From Phlebopus portentosus (Eukaryota > Basidiomycota > Agaricomycetes > Boletales > Boletinellaceae): 64,000 bases of DNA. The notes beneath the pieces were generated by a model. That model did no database searches, had not been told where the DNA came from, and saw only the letters and a program-made list of their open reading frames with translations. Below, in pieces: positions 36,236 through 48,054 of the stretch (its first letter is position 1; each line of letters begins with the position of its first letter). The stretch spans positions 744,001 to 808,000 of the forward strand of contig JAYXKI010000005.1 in NCBI GenBank assembly GCA_037892935.1. The letters are read 5' to 3'. The position numbers and the translations under genes were made by a program.

Positions 36236-39200
36236 ATGCCAAATCGTGCAGAATATCAACCACTTTCTCAATCTGCTGATGGAGAAGGCGAGGAACTCGA
36301 TGGCAATGCTGCAGGTCCTTCGGGTCTTTCAGCGTCTAATCGACGGTCGACTGGGGTGCGTCCCTCTTCACGCCCGGGTCCAATAGACTTGAAGAAGCTG
36401 GACGTGGCATTCAAGAGGTCTGTGATATCACCTCGCTTGAGACCGTTCGCGCTAATGTATTACATTGTAAGATGGACAGAAAGCATAGCTCAGAAGGTGA
36501 AAGGCAAGAAGAAAGTCGAGCCCAGCGATTCAAGAAAAGAAATTCTAAGAAGCGTTTTTGAGCCTCAAATCTTTCCCCAATTGTCTCCTCCCACTGTCGT
36601 ATGTTTCTCCACTTCTGACGTGGCAAAGCCACTTATCAGCTTTGCCCGGAATAGATCAAGACATTGGATCACGGTCCACCCATGTCACAAGCAGATTTTG
36701 ATAGGTGAGCTTATTGCATTTTGTTCAGCGCCAGGACATGGTTATCCTGAACGCAACTCTTCCAGGCTTGTCTTGTCCATTCAGAGGGCTATCTCAGAAG
36801 GAGTACACCCGAAGATGATCAGTAAAGGCTCATCAGGATCGTACTTCGCTAGAGACAAGGTAGACGGAAGAATACAGACAGTCGCGTAAGCTATTGTTCC
36901 ATCTTGGATGATACGAAATTAAGGTATTGCACGTTAGTGTCTTCAAACCGAAGGATGAAGAACCTTACGGTCGAATGAATCCGAAGGTATCCTTGCTTTT
37001 CAGCGGAACAGCGAAGTGACACTTATAAAACTCTCTTAGACAACTAAATGGCTGCACCGAAAATTTAGGTGGCTAATCCCATTCGGTAGAGCTTGTCTTA
37101 TACCGAACCTCAGGCACGTCGAGGGACAGGATGTGTTCTCGAATTTACTTATGTGTCATGTTTCAGCTACATCTCAGAAGCCGCAGCTTCCCTGTTAGAT
37201 GACCGCCTGAATCTAAATATTGTGCCTAAGACTCAGCTTGCGTCGTTTTCTTCTCCGGTAAGTCACTTACACGCTCTCGCTTTCTACCTTGCTGACTTAT
37301 TCCAGGCTTTCTTCTACGACTGGTTAGATAGGAATGCTGCGAAGAAAGGCAAGCCTTTGCCTGAGAAAATCGGAAGCTTACAGGTCTTTATGCATGGCTA
37401 TCAAGGTTTGATGATTTTCGCATCTCGCTTTCCTCGTCTGAAGCCCGTCTGCAGATGCCTCCGATTTTCTGCGCAAGCATCCATGGCCTGGTCGATCAAT
37501 TCGCGACACGTTTGATGACTCAAGTCACCGAACAGGCAGATTCCGCAAACGCTTCCTCTCAGCTCTGAGTGTTGTGTGCGGCAAAACGGGAGACGAAGAG
37601 GAAGCCAATGACGTGTATGATTTTGATGAAGAGCGAATGCTCTACGACGCGAGCGAGGATGATGGCTCAGGCCATCCGTTCTATTGGAGCGCAACTTTAC
37701 AAGAAAGTTTCAGAGAGGAACTCGAAAAGTAAGAACGCGTCTTTCGAAGAAGTATATAATCTCACGATTTACTTCGTGTTGCAGACTTGTAATCTTAGGT
37801 GTGTGTGATTGATGTAAGCGTTGAATAACCATCTGACCAGCGAACTTCACAGACTATATCATGCATAATACGGACCGCGGAGCGGATAACTATATGATTA
37901 AATGTTGCGACGCGGAGCACGAGAAGTCCCTGGTCGACGTTGCGCCTAGTCGCACTGACGCTTTACAAATGCCCATGATGGGTGAAGTACGGAAGGAAGG
38001 GATGATATCGACTCCTCATATGCCCTCCATAGGCGGATCCTCGTCCACTTTACTCTCAACATCTCCGCAACCTACCCGAGTACCGAGCCGCAACCAGGAA
38101 CAACCTTATACCCGATATCCGCATATTCATATTGCAGCAATCGATAATTCGTTAGCATTTCCTCATGAACACCCTAAAGGCTGGCGCTCATATACATATG
38201 GATGGTTGTATCTACCGGTCAGCCTGATTGGGCAGCCGTTCAGCCAGAAGACTCGAGACCATTTCTTGCCGTTGCTGACGTCTAAGGCATGGTGGGAGGA
38301 GACCGCGTATCAGCTTCGGAAGCTCTTTGCTGTAGATCCGGGCTTCAATCGGATGATGTTCCAGGTTGGTGCTTCAATCTTATACTGAGGATAAAATAAG
38401 ACTTACGCTGACCGAATTTTAAGAGGCAACTCGCTGTGATAAAGGGACAAGCGTATAATGTCGTGCAAAGTTTGAAACACAATGACGAAGGTCCGCTTGA
38501 ATTGACGCGGCGGCAAAAAATGTTGGTCTGGGACGATGAAGTTGAAGTCATAGAGGATACGTTTGCAGAACTTCTGGTTGGTCCGAAATCCGCTTCACCG
38601 AAGCCATCAGTCAAAACGCTACCCATTAGCCTGCCTACGTCTCATCGCCATCAACGTGCGTTGAGTCAGGGTGCAGCTGACGGTGCATCAGCAAACGGTC
38701 GTGGCTTCCCTCCGCCTGTACGTCCCAGAGCAACGGACGCGCGTCCCGTACCTTTTGTGACAAAACTCCCGCGCGTCCACCCCGGAACGAGTGGTGTTAC
38801 TGTTCTAGAACACATGGAACGGGTGGATGCAGTCGAAGCGGGTCTCCGCCGGCTTGCTGTTGACGGAGACGTCATCGCAGAGGAAGACGAAGACGAAGAG
38901 GATGTAGCTGTAGCTGCCTCGGCGGGACGAGGGCATCGACCTTCTACGATTCGCGAAGACGCGCATGAGGATGAACGTGAGCAAGAGGAAGGCTCCCGAA
39001 CACCAACTGCAGCTTCACCTGTCATCTCGCCTGCTAGTGAGATGCCAGAGGCAGGTGGAAGAGACTCGTTGGCGAACTCAGTGACGGAGGAGGATCTTGT
39101 CGCAATGTCGTCTTCCATGTCGGCGCTGGACTCGAGAGCAGCGCCATTACATATGCGACTTTGTAGCCAGGGCGCACCTGAAGCGAGTGGGTCGACAAGG

Positions 39201-39370
39201 CCGAATCTGGATTGGATACAAGGAGAGACGGTGGACAAGAAGCGGATCATGATAAATGAAGTACGTTTGACTTCTCCATTCCCAAAATTTGTACTATGTT
39301 GAGCTGATCTTAATCGATCCAACAGCGCGTAGAGGCTGTAGAAACGAAAGCATTGTGCTCATGCTGGTAA
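36236..39370 (+). CDS. LSB6: Type II phosphatidylinositol 4-kinase
   Basis: A lipid kinase that phosphorylates phosphatidylinositol at the 4-OH on vacuole, endosome or plasma membranes. Key blocks, in order over about nine exons, are a basic N-terminus with RPSSRPGPIDLKKLD, AISEGVHPKMISKGSSGSYF (the ATP loop region), VFKPKDEEPYG (ATP-lysine), YISEAAASLLDDRL, WLDRNAAKKGKPLP, LDYIMHNTDRGADNYM (catalytic Asp and Asn) and IAAIDNSLAFPHEHP (metal-binding DN). The C-terminal third (about 38580-39300) is disordered and rich in Glu, Asp and Ser. A last small exon ends KALCSCW. A 30-residue acidic insert (EDDGSGHPFYW region) sits before the catalytic loop, as in other fungal LSB6 proteins. It belongs to the class II type, not the PIK1/STT4 type. 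Confidence 0.92.
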
Positions 39371-39483
39371 CCCCGATTCATCCATTACACGGTTCCATTT
39401 GAATTCACGTTGTCGGACTGCTAATATTCAACTAGTTTTAGCGCATACACCACAATATTGTAGAATTAGATAGATAGACAGCT

Positions 39484-41098
39484 TCATTCATCCATTTTGC
39501 AGCAATAGGAAATCCCGCATGAATCAAGAAAAGACGTGTGGCCGGGTCGATCATTCTCCTTCCTGCATGAGCCAATTTGCGAAATCGTCCAGCCGTTTCT
39601 TCTCCGCTGCGTCGCCTTCACCTTCAAAGTCGTCGTGGCGCCGCTGCGCTTGTAGCGTTGCTTGCCGGTATAGAGGAATGCTTCTATACGTCGTCCATCG
39701 AAAAATCGGCCTTGCATTTTCTGTTGTTATCGACGTTAGAAAGTCAAATCGGGAATTGAAATCATATTTTTCCACTCACTAGTACGCAAGCCTGAGCACT
39801 GATTGGATCTCTGAACTTGACTGTCATAATTCCTTCTGGCTCTTCCTGTAATTCTTTGCTGTCAGCAATGCTTTTGATTCATTCAAAAAACAGATTATGC
39901 TACGCACATCGTACAGCACAACATTCGTCACTTCTCCGAGGGCTGAACACTCCTCTCGCACATCTTCCTTTAAATCAAGGATTAAAGTCGCATCCTCCTC
40001 GATTTGCTTAGGATTGAACATATATTTCAGCACGACGACACGGCTGCTCTTTCCTGCAGCCTTGTTATTGTCATTCGTGGGACCCAACTCGTCGTCAGAG
40101 TCCCAGTCTTCCAGTTTTCTGCACTTCATTAGGGTCTTATTCTACCAAGTAAAGGCGGGACGTACTTTTGCATCCGGCCTATCCTCTTCGTAGCCTTCTT
40201 CTTGTCAATGGTCTTCCGTTGTTCCTTGACCTCACCGTTACTCTCTCCACCCTTATGGCCAAACTCTGCCTGTGAGACGGTCATCACAGTCGCTGGATCG
40301 CCAATCCGGAGCTCCGCCTCGTCAAGCATGGCAACGGCAAGCGCGACACTTTCTTCCTTGAAGTAAACAACAAGAGCTTCACCCGAGAAACTACCGTCAT
40401 CGCGCGCGTAGAGTTTGATTTTCGGGTCACCGTCATCGTCCTCTTCGAGTACTCCACATCGCTGGAAGCGCTCCGCCAGCTCTTCCCTTGTCGTATCCGG
40501 CGGCAGTCGAGTTACGTATACCGCCGTATTTTTGGATTTACGGGGTTGCGACTGCTGTGCAGAGGAAGAGGCAGCGGAGTTATCCTTTGCGTTCTTGCCT
40601 CGTTTGATCGAGTGCCCGGCCTGTGGGATGGTTGCAGATGTGTAATCTTCAGGTTCTTTTCGCTTTTTGTTCAATCTCTTGAGTATTGGAGCAGCAGGTG
40701 CCTAAGTTATAACAGGATTAAAATCTAAACCCAGATATATTACTGGCGAACAAGGACAACTTGCCTCTTCATCCACGCCCGCAACAGAGTATGCCGCTTG
40801 TTGTTTCCGGATTAAATCATCATCTGCCTGATGTAGGGAAACGACGGTGCGCATCTTTACCCGAGCGCAGTACTAAAAGAGCTCTACTTACTACTTGTAT
40901 CCAGGCTCCCCCTTTAGCATCGTACTCCCATTCACTGCCGTCATGATCCTCGAACGCCCAGCGGCCCGTTACCGTCGAGAAGTGGATGCGCGGATCGGCT
41001 GAAAATGTCGCAGCAAGCAATTCTTGTGAGGCTCCTGCTGAAACCGTAAGAGATGGTGCTTTGGTGTTTGCGTGCTGCGAATGTGGAGGGGCTGACAT
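39484..41098 (-). CDS. CUS2: Tat-SF1/CUS2 splicing factor with 3' frame break
   Basis: A U2 snRNP-associated RNA-binding protein. The N-terminus holds the WW-like block GRWAFEDHDGSEWEY. RRM1 follows (AVYVTRLPPDTTREEL ... GEALVVYF). Then comes RRM2 of the UHM type (RVVVLKYMFNPKQI ... GIMTVKF, with FFDGRRIEAFLYTG). An intron at 40702-40764 starts GC rather than GT (GAG/GCAAGT). The conserved acidic end, DDFEGEGDAAEKKRLDDF ANWL, is encoded in a different frame, ending at TGA 39551. As written, the ORF runs on from YKRSG into unrelated residues up to 39484. Adding one base near 39637-39645 would join the two. It is probably intact in life. The start lies 173 bp from that of PAC2, so the two share a promoter region. 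Confidence 0.85.
40702..40764 (-). other. GC-AG intron in Tat-SF1 gene
   Basis: The exon ends GAAGAG, followed by GCAAGTTG, and the acceptor is ACTTAG. The join gives VDEEAPAAPILKRLNKK. The donor fits the AG/GCAAGT consensus exactly. Confidence 0.82.
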
Positions 41099-41271
41099 GG
41101 TTATGGTCGAGAGAGGAAGGTCACGGTCGTTGGCTTGGGACGCGTCGATCCACGTCGATCACGAGGTGCTGAACTCGAAACGCCAGTGACGCGTCGCGTC
41201 TTCCTCTTGCCATCAACTAGCATCTCCTTGTTCGAGCCATTCTCAAAAACTCGGACCGACCAAGGGGAAGT
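41099..41271. promoter_or_regulatory. Shared promoter region of CUS2 and PAC2
   Basis: The start codons of the minus-strand Tat-SF1 gene and the plus-strand PAC2 gene are about 173 bp apart, so both promoters must fit in this short space. No TATA box is evident. This is an inference from spacing. Confidence 0.5.
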
Positions 41272-42274
41272 ATGATGGATTTCTACTATCCTCTTATACC
41301 TTCCTTTTCCCTAAAATCTAAAACACTCATTGTCGTACGTTTTAGACTTCCGCCTGTTCAGGTACTTCCCGTTCATTAAGCTTTAATCTTTATGCAGCCA
41401 GTAGTCTCAGTCGGAAACGTTGCGCAGCTTGCCGCAGACCTTTTAATTGCGACACTTGGATTACAACAGCTTGGCGTTTTGACCCGACATATCTTATACC
41501 TGTTGTTGGCGCCCGGGAAGAAGGACCCGGAATTACGACACCTATGGAATGTTTGTAACAGTTCATGTTTTACAATTTCGTGCTTTGTTAGACGGAAACT
41601 CCTTCAGTATTCGGAAAGGAAAGGGCTGATATACTGGTGATACAGCAGCGTCTCCTGTGCTCAAGGTGAGTTCATAAGAATGCGCTCAGTATTTTTATTT
41701 TTACTAACCTCCTTGCTAAGTCCCGAAAAGAAGCGTTTTCGGTGTCCCTTCGCGAATTCATACAAGCAAATGAAATCGGAGCGGTTCTTTATCTAACAGG
41801 TGTTGACGTCACGAACAGAAGCGATGCTCAAATGATGTAGGAAATTTCCGTTGTTTCATCAATTCAGACTAAGAGAGTACTCCCAGGTCACCGATATATG
41901 CGCTCACCGCACCTGATTTGCCATCTTTGGATTTATCTTCATTATCCCTTGTCTCACAGCTCCCGATATACAAGTTTGAACCGTCGGATACGACTGAAAT
42001 TCCTGCTCGACTCTCATCATCAGCCATCCCGTTCGTTCCAGGCGGTGGTCTCACGCGTCGGCTTCTCGCCTTGTCGACGACCCAGTCCTCAAAGCCCATT
42101 CCTACTGCGGCTATCTTGCAGTTTGTCCTTGAAGGAGACAATCGCGGAGATGCGGAGTTCTTTGCAAGCGTTATTGCTCGAATATTGAAATTGGACATCG
42201 AAGAGTGGAAGCAACCGCCAAGCTGGAAAGTTGGACTGTTTGGCACGCCTCATGATCAGACGCTTTATGGCTGA
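41272..42274 (+). CDS. ADD66: Proteasome assembly chaperone 2 (two frame breaks)
   Basis: Partner of PAC1 in assembling the 20S proteasome alpha ring. Exon 1 (41272-41334, MMDFYYPLIPSF...TLIV) joins PVVSVGNVAQLAADLL across 41335-41397. Conserved blocks follow: GLQQLGV, then DPTYLIPVVGAREEG in a shifted frame, PME/LFGKERADILVIQQR across an intron at 41551-41607, then SPVLK, SLREFIQAN, AVLYLTGVD and PIYKFEP, and an end with LKLDIEEWKQPPSWKVGLFG. Two breaks exist, each a missing single base: at about 41477-41481 (GTTTTGACC) and at about 41649-41653 (CGTCTCC). Apart from these the protein is complete at about 265 residues. Either it is a lost gene or the sequence has errors in homopolymers; the second is more likely. 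Confidence 0.85.
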
Positions 42275-42852
42275 TTTTCTGTTCTCCTATGTTTCGCTTT
42301 TCCAAATATGTCTGACTTTATATCTCGCTCGGTTGACGGAAGCAAAGGATGGGAAAAGGGACCTGGGCGATTCTTGAATAAGACAGAAAAAGTTGCGACA
42401 AGGTCTCCCACCCTGGAAGTACTTTAGTCGAGCAAGACTGAGTTGACGAGATATCTGTGAAAAGCAGAAAGACGATCATCACTGAGTCTTGTAAACCCGC
42501 ATGACCAGATGGGATCCAAAACCCAAAGGATCGGAAAGTGAAGGATTACACTCTATACAAATAAAAGGCTTGGACGCGGAAAATGAAACAAAAAAGTACT
42601 CTCTTATCGATCTTTGATACCTGTTTGACAGAAAAGTGACTTCTGTACTCTTTTGGAAGATGTAATAGCAAACTCGGATTCCAAGGTTCTAATACTGTAC
42701 GTCTTATTTCATTGAACAGTGAAATTTTCGCGCTGTTAGCAAGATCAATTGTCCAAACCCGTTTCCTGAATTCCTCAAAGACAGGACACTCAGCAGAAGA
42801 GGACGAGCTCAACAGCAAAGTAATGCTACGCGTCCGGGACTGACGATACGTT
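42275..42852. other. Convergent 3' region
   Basis: No gene is supported between the stop codons of PAC2 (+) and NAA50 (-). Confidence 0.6.
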
Positions 42853-43606
42853 CTATTGTCTTTCGACTCCATTCATTCCATTTGCCGGCCGAGGTTGAAA
42901 CCTCATCTCGAGAATCCAGGCATCGCGTTCGTCTATATCTGCCTTGTAAAATTCCTGTTGATGCAGAAGTATTTAACCAAGCAAGATATAGGGATACTTC
43001 ATTTAGCAAGACCTTTTAACGGACGGAAGTGCAAGTGACTCACGACAGCGACACCGGCCTCCTGGAAGCCATTCCGTTCGTAGAACCGCTTTGCATCCAT
43101 GTTCCGAAGCCAAACATGCAGAAGTATACTTGCAAACTTCGGGCTCTCGCTTTCTCTTACTACATCTACAATATGCTTGAGGGTCTTTGAGCCTATCTTT
43201 TTGGATCGGTGTGACTGAAAGGGACGCATTTAGTTCGGTGGGCTTTTCTCCCGCATCCCGCGCCTCTCACCTCTAAAACACCCATCGTCATGATATATAG
43301 CTTGGTTTCGTTCTCGTGGTCAACCACTCGACCAGTGATTGTCCCAACAGGCTCGTCGTTGATATATACTACGAAAGTCGCGTTCAGAAAGTGTAACAAC
43401 CAGGATTTATACTGCGTACCAAGCTTGCAGAACCGTGCCATCTCTGGTTGTACGACGCCATGGTAAAATATCTCGCCGTATTTTATCGGGAACAACGCAG
43501 TGTTGAGTTTTCTGAGAACCTCGACGTTCCCGGGAGTAATGGAGGGAAAAGAGATCCTCTCCGAAATGTGGCCATTCGGTACGCTTTCTTGCTCCGTGAA
43601 GGACAT
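42853..43606 (-). CDS. NAA50: N-alpha-acetyltransferase 50 (GNAT)
   Basis: A GNAT-fold acetyltransferase of the NAA50 type, which acetylates Met-initiated N-termini and joins NatA on ribosomes. The blocks are FPIKYGEIFY (substrate loop), VYINDEPVGTITGRV, YIMTMGVLE / SHRSKKIGSKTL (the acetyl-CoA binding pair, joined by splicing), HVWLRNMDAKRFYERNGF and, in the last exon, EFYKADIDERDAWILEM. It ends ERQ before TAG 42853. All GNAT motifs are present. Start ATG 43606 (MSFTEQES) was chosen because it is the normal length; an in-frame ATG at 43630 would add eight residues. Four exons, all in frame. Confidence 0.93.
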
Positions 43607-43739
43607 GATTAAAGATCGGTCAAGACTCATTGCAGAATTGCATCCTTTTACCGTCTCGGCTCTTTTTGGAGCCGAGCCTGCACTTAGAAGGGAGTTGGGA
43701 GGCGGTATTCCTGTGACGAACAATTACCCTGGCTAAGAC

Positions 43740-44980
43740 AGCTTGGCCACCCCACATATGACTGTCATCTTATCTGCTTATATGTTCTGTCTTCAACGAA
43801 CTCCAACAAGGTTTGTCGGCGGATACGGAGCGCCTTGCGCATTGAACAGGATTGAACATGAAAGTGCCTTGCGCCATTCCGAGAAATTAGGACTGGAACT
43901 TGGCATATTCTTGGCTGGAAATTTGCTGTCATAATGTCGGGGCATCCCGACGTTTCTCTGCAATTCTATTCGCGAAAGCGTCAGAAATTCGAATATCAAA
44001 AGCCAAGACTGCTGGGAAGCCACTTACCAAGCCCGAGGACAAGAAAGGCGACAAGTCAACCACGCATGATATCTAATCGGATAGCAAAGCCCATTCGTAT
44101 TGGTTTCCCGAAATCTCTAGTTTGACTTGGCCGCGACCTATAGTAATCACCACATCCAATGAGCAAGGGTACTCACGCAACGCAAGGGACCCTCAGGACA
44201 CCGCGAAGCCGACTCAGAAGTGCTGCTTTGCTTCGGATCTTTCGGGCATAGCATCTCATGAGCATGCCCTTTGGCGTCTAGTAGATCATATCGTTTCGAC
44301 CACGTCTGGGAGCCATGGTATACACTCGCCTTTCGCCCACATTGAGTGTATTTCGCTTTCTAATGAAGATTTTCCGACACAGTCAAGAACCCTGAAGTCC
44401 TCAGGTTATCTCGGATTGTTTGTATTGAAGCATTGTTTCAGCCCCGCGTATTTCAGCCTCGCAGTTGTTTCTCCAAATCTGCACCAATGGCTTCATGGTA
44501 CACGCAGTGAAGCTGGCATCGTATGATAAATACTTACAACAATCATTCTAGCTTCGCATCCCATCGTCTTTCCCGGTGGCATCAAAATTATTATACACGT
44601 CAACTGGCCTAGATGAGATTTAAAGAGCCAGTAAAGAAGCAAACTGAAATCATAGAGTGCGAGAACTGAAAGCGTGCCTCATTGCGTGCAGACACTAAAG
44701 CTATCTGCTATTCTTAGGCGATCGAGGTCCGACCGATGCCACCAGCAGAATTTGAGCGGAACTGAAATTGCCTGGAAACATCAAAGTGCTAAGGGAATGA
44801 AGTACATTTTTTTCAGGGGTATACGAAATAGACGAGCCTAGACAATGCAGAGTTTCTCCGTTTAGGCATACAGTGGACAGGAACCCGAAAAGTCCAAGAA
44901 ACAGACAGACAGAGACGCATGCATGTAGCGTGAGTCACATGAGAAGGACCACAGTGGCAAGACATGCAAGTGCAGAATTT
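43740..44980. other. Intergenic or decayed DNA
   Basis: Open frames such as 44122-44526 (+) look partly protein-like but no motif, intron or paralog supports them. No gene is called. Confidence 0.35.
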
Positions 44981-44991
44981 ATGCAAAGCTC

Positions 44992-45411
44992 CTAAAGGTT
45001 CTGGTTGTAGTTGATATCGTGGGAAGACTGAGGTGCCAGGTCGCGACGTTTCTTTTCTTCCGAAGAATCATTGTCAGCCGCACCAGAATCGGAGTCGGTT
45101 CCAGCAGCGGAAGTCGTAGAGCTAGCTGCCTCAGTAGTCTGTTGCTCTGTCTGCGGATTGCCTGATGGACCATTGTTCGAGCCGTAGTCGGCGTTGTGGA
45201 CTTGTCTATGTTCGTGAACACGCAGAACAGGGTTTCCAGTCTCGGACACCTGGTAGTCGAGAGTGGTGCTAAAGGACAGCCCTCGTAAAGCGAGGATCTT
45301 TGAAGCGCCATCCGAAAGCGCAGCTGGCGCAAGGTGTTCTTGGGGAATAGCTGCCACCGTAGCTACGAACAAAGCGAGAAGAGTCGCACAGAATGTAAGG
45401 AATTTGGACAT
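44992..45411 (-). CDS. Small secreted Cys-free protein
   Basis: A 139-residue protein with a clear signal peptide (MSKFLTFCATLLALFVATVAA, cleaved before IPQE). The mature part has no cysteine. It contains a well-ordered first half (around GLSFSTTLDYQVSE and LRVHEHRQVHN), then an Asn/Gln/Ser/Thr/Ala-rich linker, an acidic DSDSGAADNDSSEE run and a KKRR dibasic site just before the end DLAPQSSHDINYNQNL. The KKRR could be a Kex2-type processing site releasing a 16-18 residue C-terminal peptide; this is inference. There are no introns. Secreted proteins of this size and composition are often effectors or wall proteins, but it matches none I recognise. Confidence 0.65.
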   Translation of the reverse strand: MSKFLTFCATLLALFVATVAAIPQEHLAPAALSDGASKILALRGLSFSTTLDYQVSETGNPVLRVHEHRQVHNADYGSNNGPSGNPQTEQQTTEAASSTTSAAGTDSDSGAADNDSSEEKKRRDLAPQSSHDINYNQNL

Positions 45412-45732
45412 TGTGAATCCTTGAAGCGCCGAGAAGTGGGACAGTGGCCGAGCCTTTCGAAGGGTGGAGTGTTGAGTACGTGGATATAGAGCGCAGAGCT
45501 TGCGAAGATGTGGTTCGTGCGAAACTCGTTCAATGGTCGAGGGCTGGGTTTAAATAATGGCGGACTTGTGACGCGAGTCACGATTGCATCATCTGACGTG
45601 ACATGGCGCGACTCTGTCACGGTGACTGGGAGTGGCATCGAGCATCAACCATCGAGCATCAACCTTCACCGCGATCTGTCTTTGAGACTTAGTGTCCAGC
45701 GAACCAACGCAGGCGCACAGATGACATAAACA

Positions 45733-47996
45733 ATGCCAACTAAAACATTGTACACTCCTGGGTCCCTGTCATTGCAGCGCAGCGCCAGCCCGTGCGTTTT
45801 TAGTCTGATGCTGTTAGACCAGGTCGACGTCTTACGTTCGCTGGCTGTGATACTAGCGTACAGGATGATACATACGATGAATTATCATTCGGAAGATTGC
45901 CAGTCAAGAGAAGGAAGTCTGAAGGACTCGGTGTTTGTTTAGGTCGCATGCTACATCGCCTGAATACGTCCCTCGTTGCAGAGCACTCCAAATCCGGAGA
46001 CAAACGCCCTCGTAATCCTTCAAGTGGCTCGTCCTCATCAACAATTGTTCCGGAAAATCTGCAATCGCCTCTAGACGCAGTCCATAAAACTGTCAAAAGT
46101 GACAGCTTAGGAGAGAATTTCGCAATCATAAAGCCAGCCCGTTCGCCGGACAGAAATCACAGAGACCTTTTAACGAGCAATCACTCGCATTCGTGGAGAG
46201 ATGCTAACCGTAGGTCAAAGACAGATCAGGTAACTTCCGGCTTCTTGACCAATAATGTAATTTTGATATAATATTATCAATTTAGTCTCAGGGCAAGGAG
46301 CTCCCGGACTGGTTATCGCATACATTTGCTTCCTTAGAACCAGACCATCCTCTTCGTGGACTTGCATTCTCAGGGAACGTATCCTCGGCATGCTGTGGAA
46401 GTATCTTACCAAACATTGAGACTACAGCTGCGCTTTATCCGAACGAAACATACAACGATTCTGTTTTCACTTTTACGCCTCCATCGCAAGTGGCTTTGAC
46501 CGCTGACGCAGGTGGCATCTCCGCTTTAAATACTGAATCAGCTGCTTGGCAAACCGAGAGGGATGGCATGATGTCAGGTCTACGTACCGATGAACTTGAC
46601 AACGACTGTCACCTGACCATCGACGATTTTGCAAACGGAGACGCTCAGAGCAAATTACGGGAATTCACTCCGTTCGCTGAACCCGGTCCTTTCGCGCAAA
46701 AATCTGTTCATTTTCTCGCTCCAGTCCATAGATCACCTCTTGCCAAAGCTGCACCGCGCTCTCAGTTCGCGGCAAACCTGTGTGGCACTAATCAACTGGA
46801 ACGTGATTCGTCCGTCTACAACCCGTTTAGCACCCCTGGGCCTGCTTCTTCTTTTTCACTTCCATTTTTTGAACATGAAGCCGGGGGCGTAAAGGCTGCT
46901 CAAGATGACTTCTCCGATTCACTGACTCTTGCTGATCAGTCGATTGACGAAGTTGCTGATTTCGTCTCTGCCCTCGTCGACGAAAGTACTGCTACTTCTA
47001 CTCAATCCTTCGTTTCTAACTCCGAGAATTTGCAAGAGAAGCTATTGTCAAATCCAGGCCCCACTAACCTCGATGCTTCGGACCAAAATATCGACTCCCC
47101 ACCCAGATACTCTTTGACTCCCGACTTTTCTGTTGTCAATCTCAGAGACCGACAAATACTGCCAGACGAACGGCAAGAAGAGTCGCAGAAGATGATGCGA
47201 TTCATATCGAGAGAGCACGATAGAATGGCAAAGCCTCTGCATGCACCCGTAGTCACTCCGGATCCAAGCACGATTGAACGCAAGATCCCGTTCGGGCAGA
47301 ACGTTCAGAAAGGAGCTTTCAGACTAGATGTGGGGCAATCTACGAACCTCGACGATGTGGGTGACATATCACCGAGTAGAGTTCTGTCCATCACGCCATG
47401 CGCGATAGAGGGTGGCGCTGATTTGCTGGATATAACCGAACTCTCCTCTTCGTCTTCCATATACTACAAAAGACTGCGCAGTCTCAGAAATGAATCTTCT
47501 CTGTTTTCGGGTTCTGTAGCACGAGCAACGCGAGATGTCTCCCAAGAAGAATTCGGGCCTCGCCATATGCATCTTAAAGTCATTCTGCCGCATATCCCGA
47601 CCACTTCCCATGATACAGGAGAATCTATACAACAACTCCACCTAATCGTCTGTCTCTACAAGCGGAACATCCAGGACAAAGTTTACGCAATCAGGATTCC
47701 ACGTTTCATTCTCCCACCACGGGACGCAAAATACTTATTACAAAGCCGTCAAAAGCTCATCACGCATTTGCCTACTGTTCTGACATGTACTTATCACCTA
47801 TTTCCAAATCAAAGGATACGGAATACCCAAGCACAGTGAGTTTCTAATTTCCACGAGAAATAGTCTGAAGATCTTTGTATAGAAGACCGCAGTACTCGAG
47901 AAAGCGAAGGGTGATGGGAAAAATATGCACAAAGGAATATGGAATATCAGTCCGTCTCAGTTCTCGGATGATTCGATCGAGGAATGGGAAGCGTAA
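45733..47996 (+). CDS. Unrecognised Ser-rich protein
   Basis: A long coding region with at least three exons. From about 45807 a frame reads SDAVRPGRRLTFAGCD then SVQDDTYDELSFGRLPVKR. It is spliced at 46228-46287 (KTDQ/SQGKELPDWLSHTFASLEP) to a large exon (46288-47837) rich in Ser, Thr, Asp and Glu. The only dense parts are ELPDWLSHTFASLEPDHPL and HMHLKVILPHIPTTSH. The last exon, 47884-47996, ends FSDDSIEEWEA. Joining it needs a frame change near 47610-47640, where a second, hydrophilic frame (TTPPNRLSLQAEHPGQS...) becomes more protein-like than the first. That is either an unrecognised intron or another missing base. The start is uncertain (ATG 45733 is a candidate). No domain recognised. 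Confidence 0.55.
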
Positions 47997-48054
47997 TCAT
48001 GATTCACGATTCAAGTACTTATGTCAAGCCTACGTGGTTATATAGCACTATGGG

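Noticed and set aside
38666..39322. 218-codon minus-strand frame
   Set aside because: It is the antisense shadow of the acidic, Ser-rich C-terminal region of the PI 4-kinase.
44122..44526. 134-codon open frame on the plus strand
   Set aside because: No start context, splice site or family motif; text is protein-like in places but unsupported.
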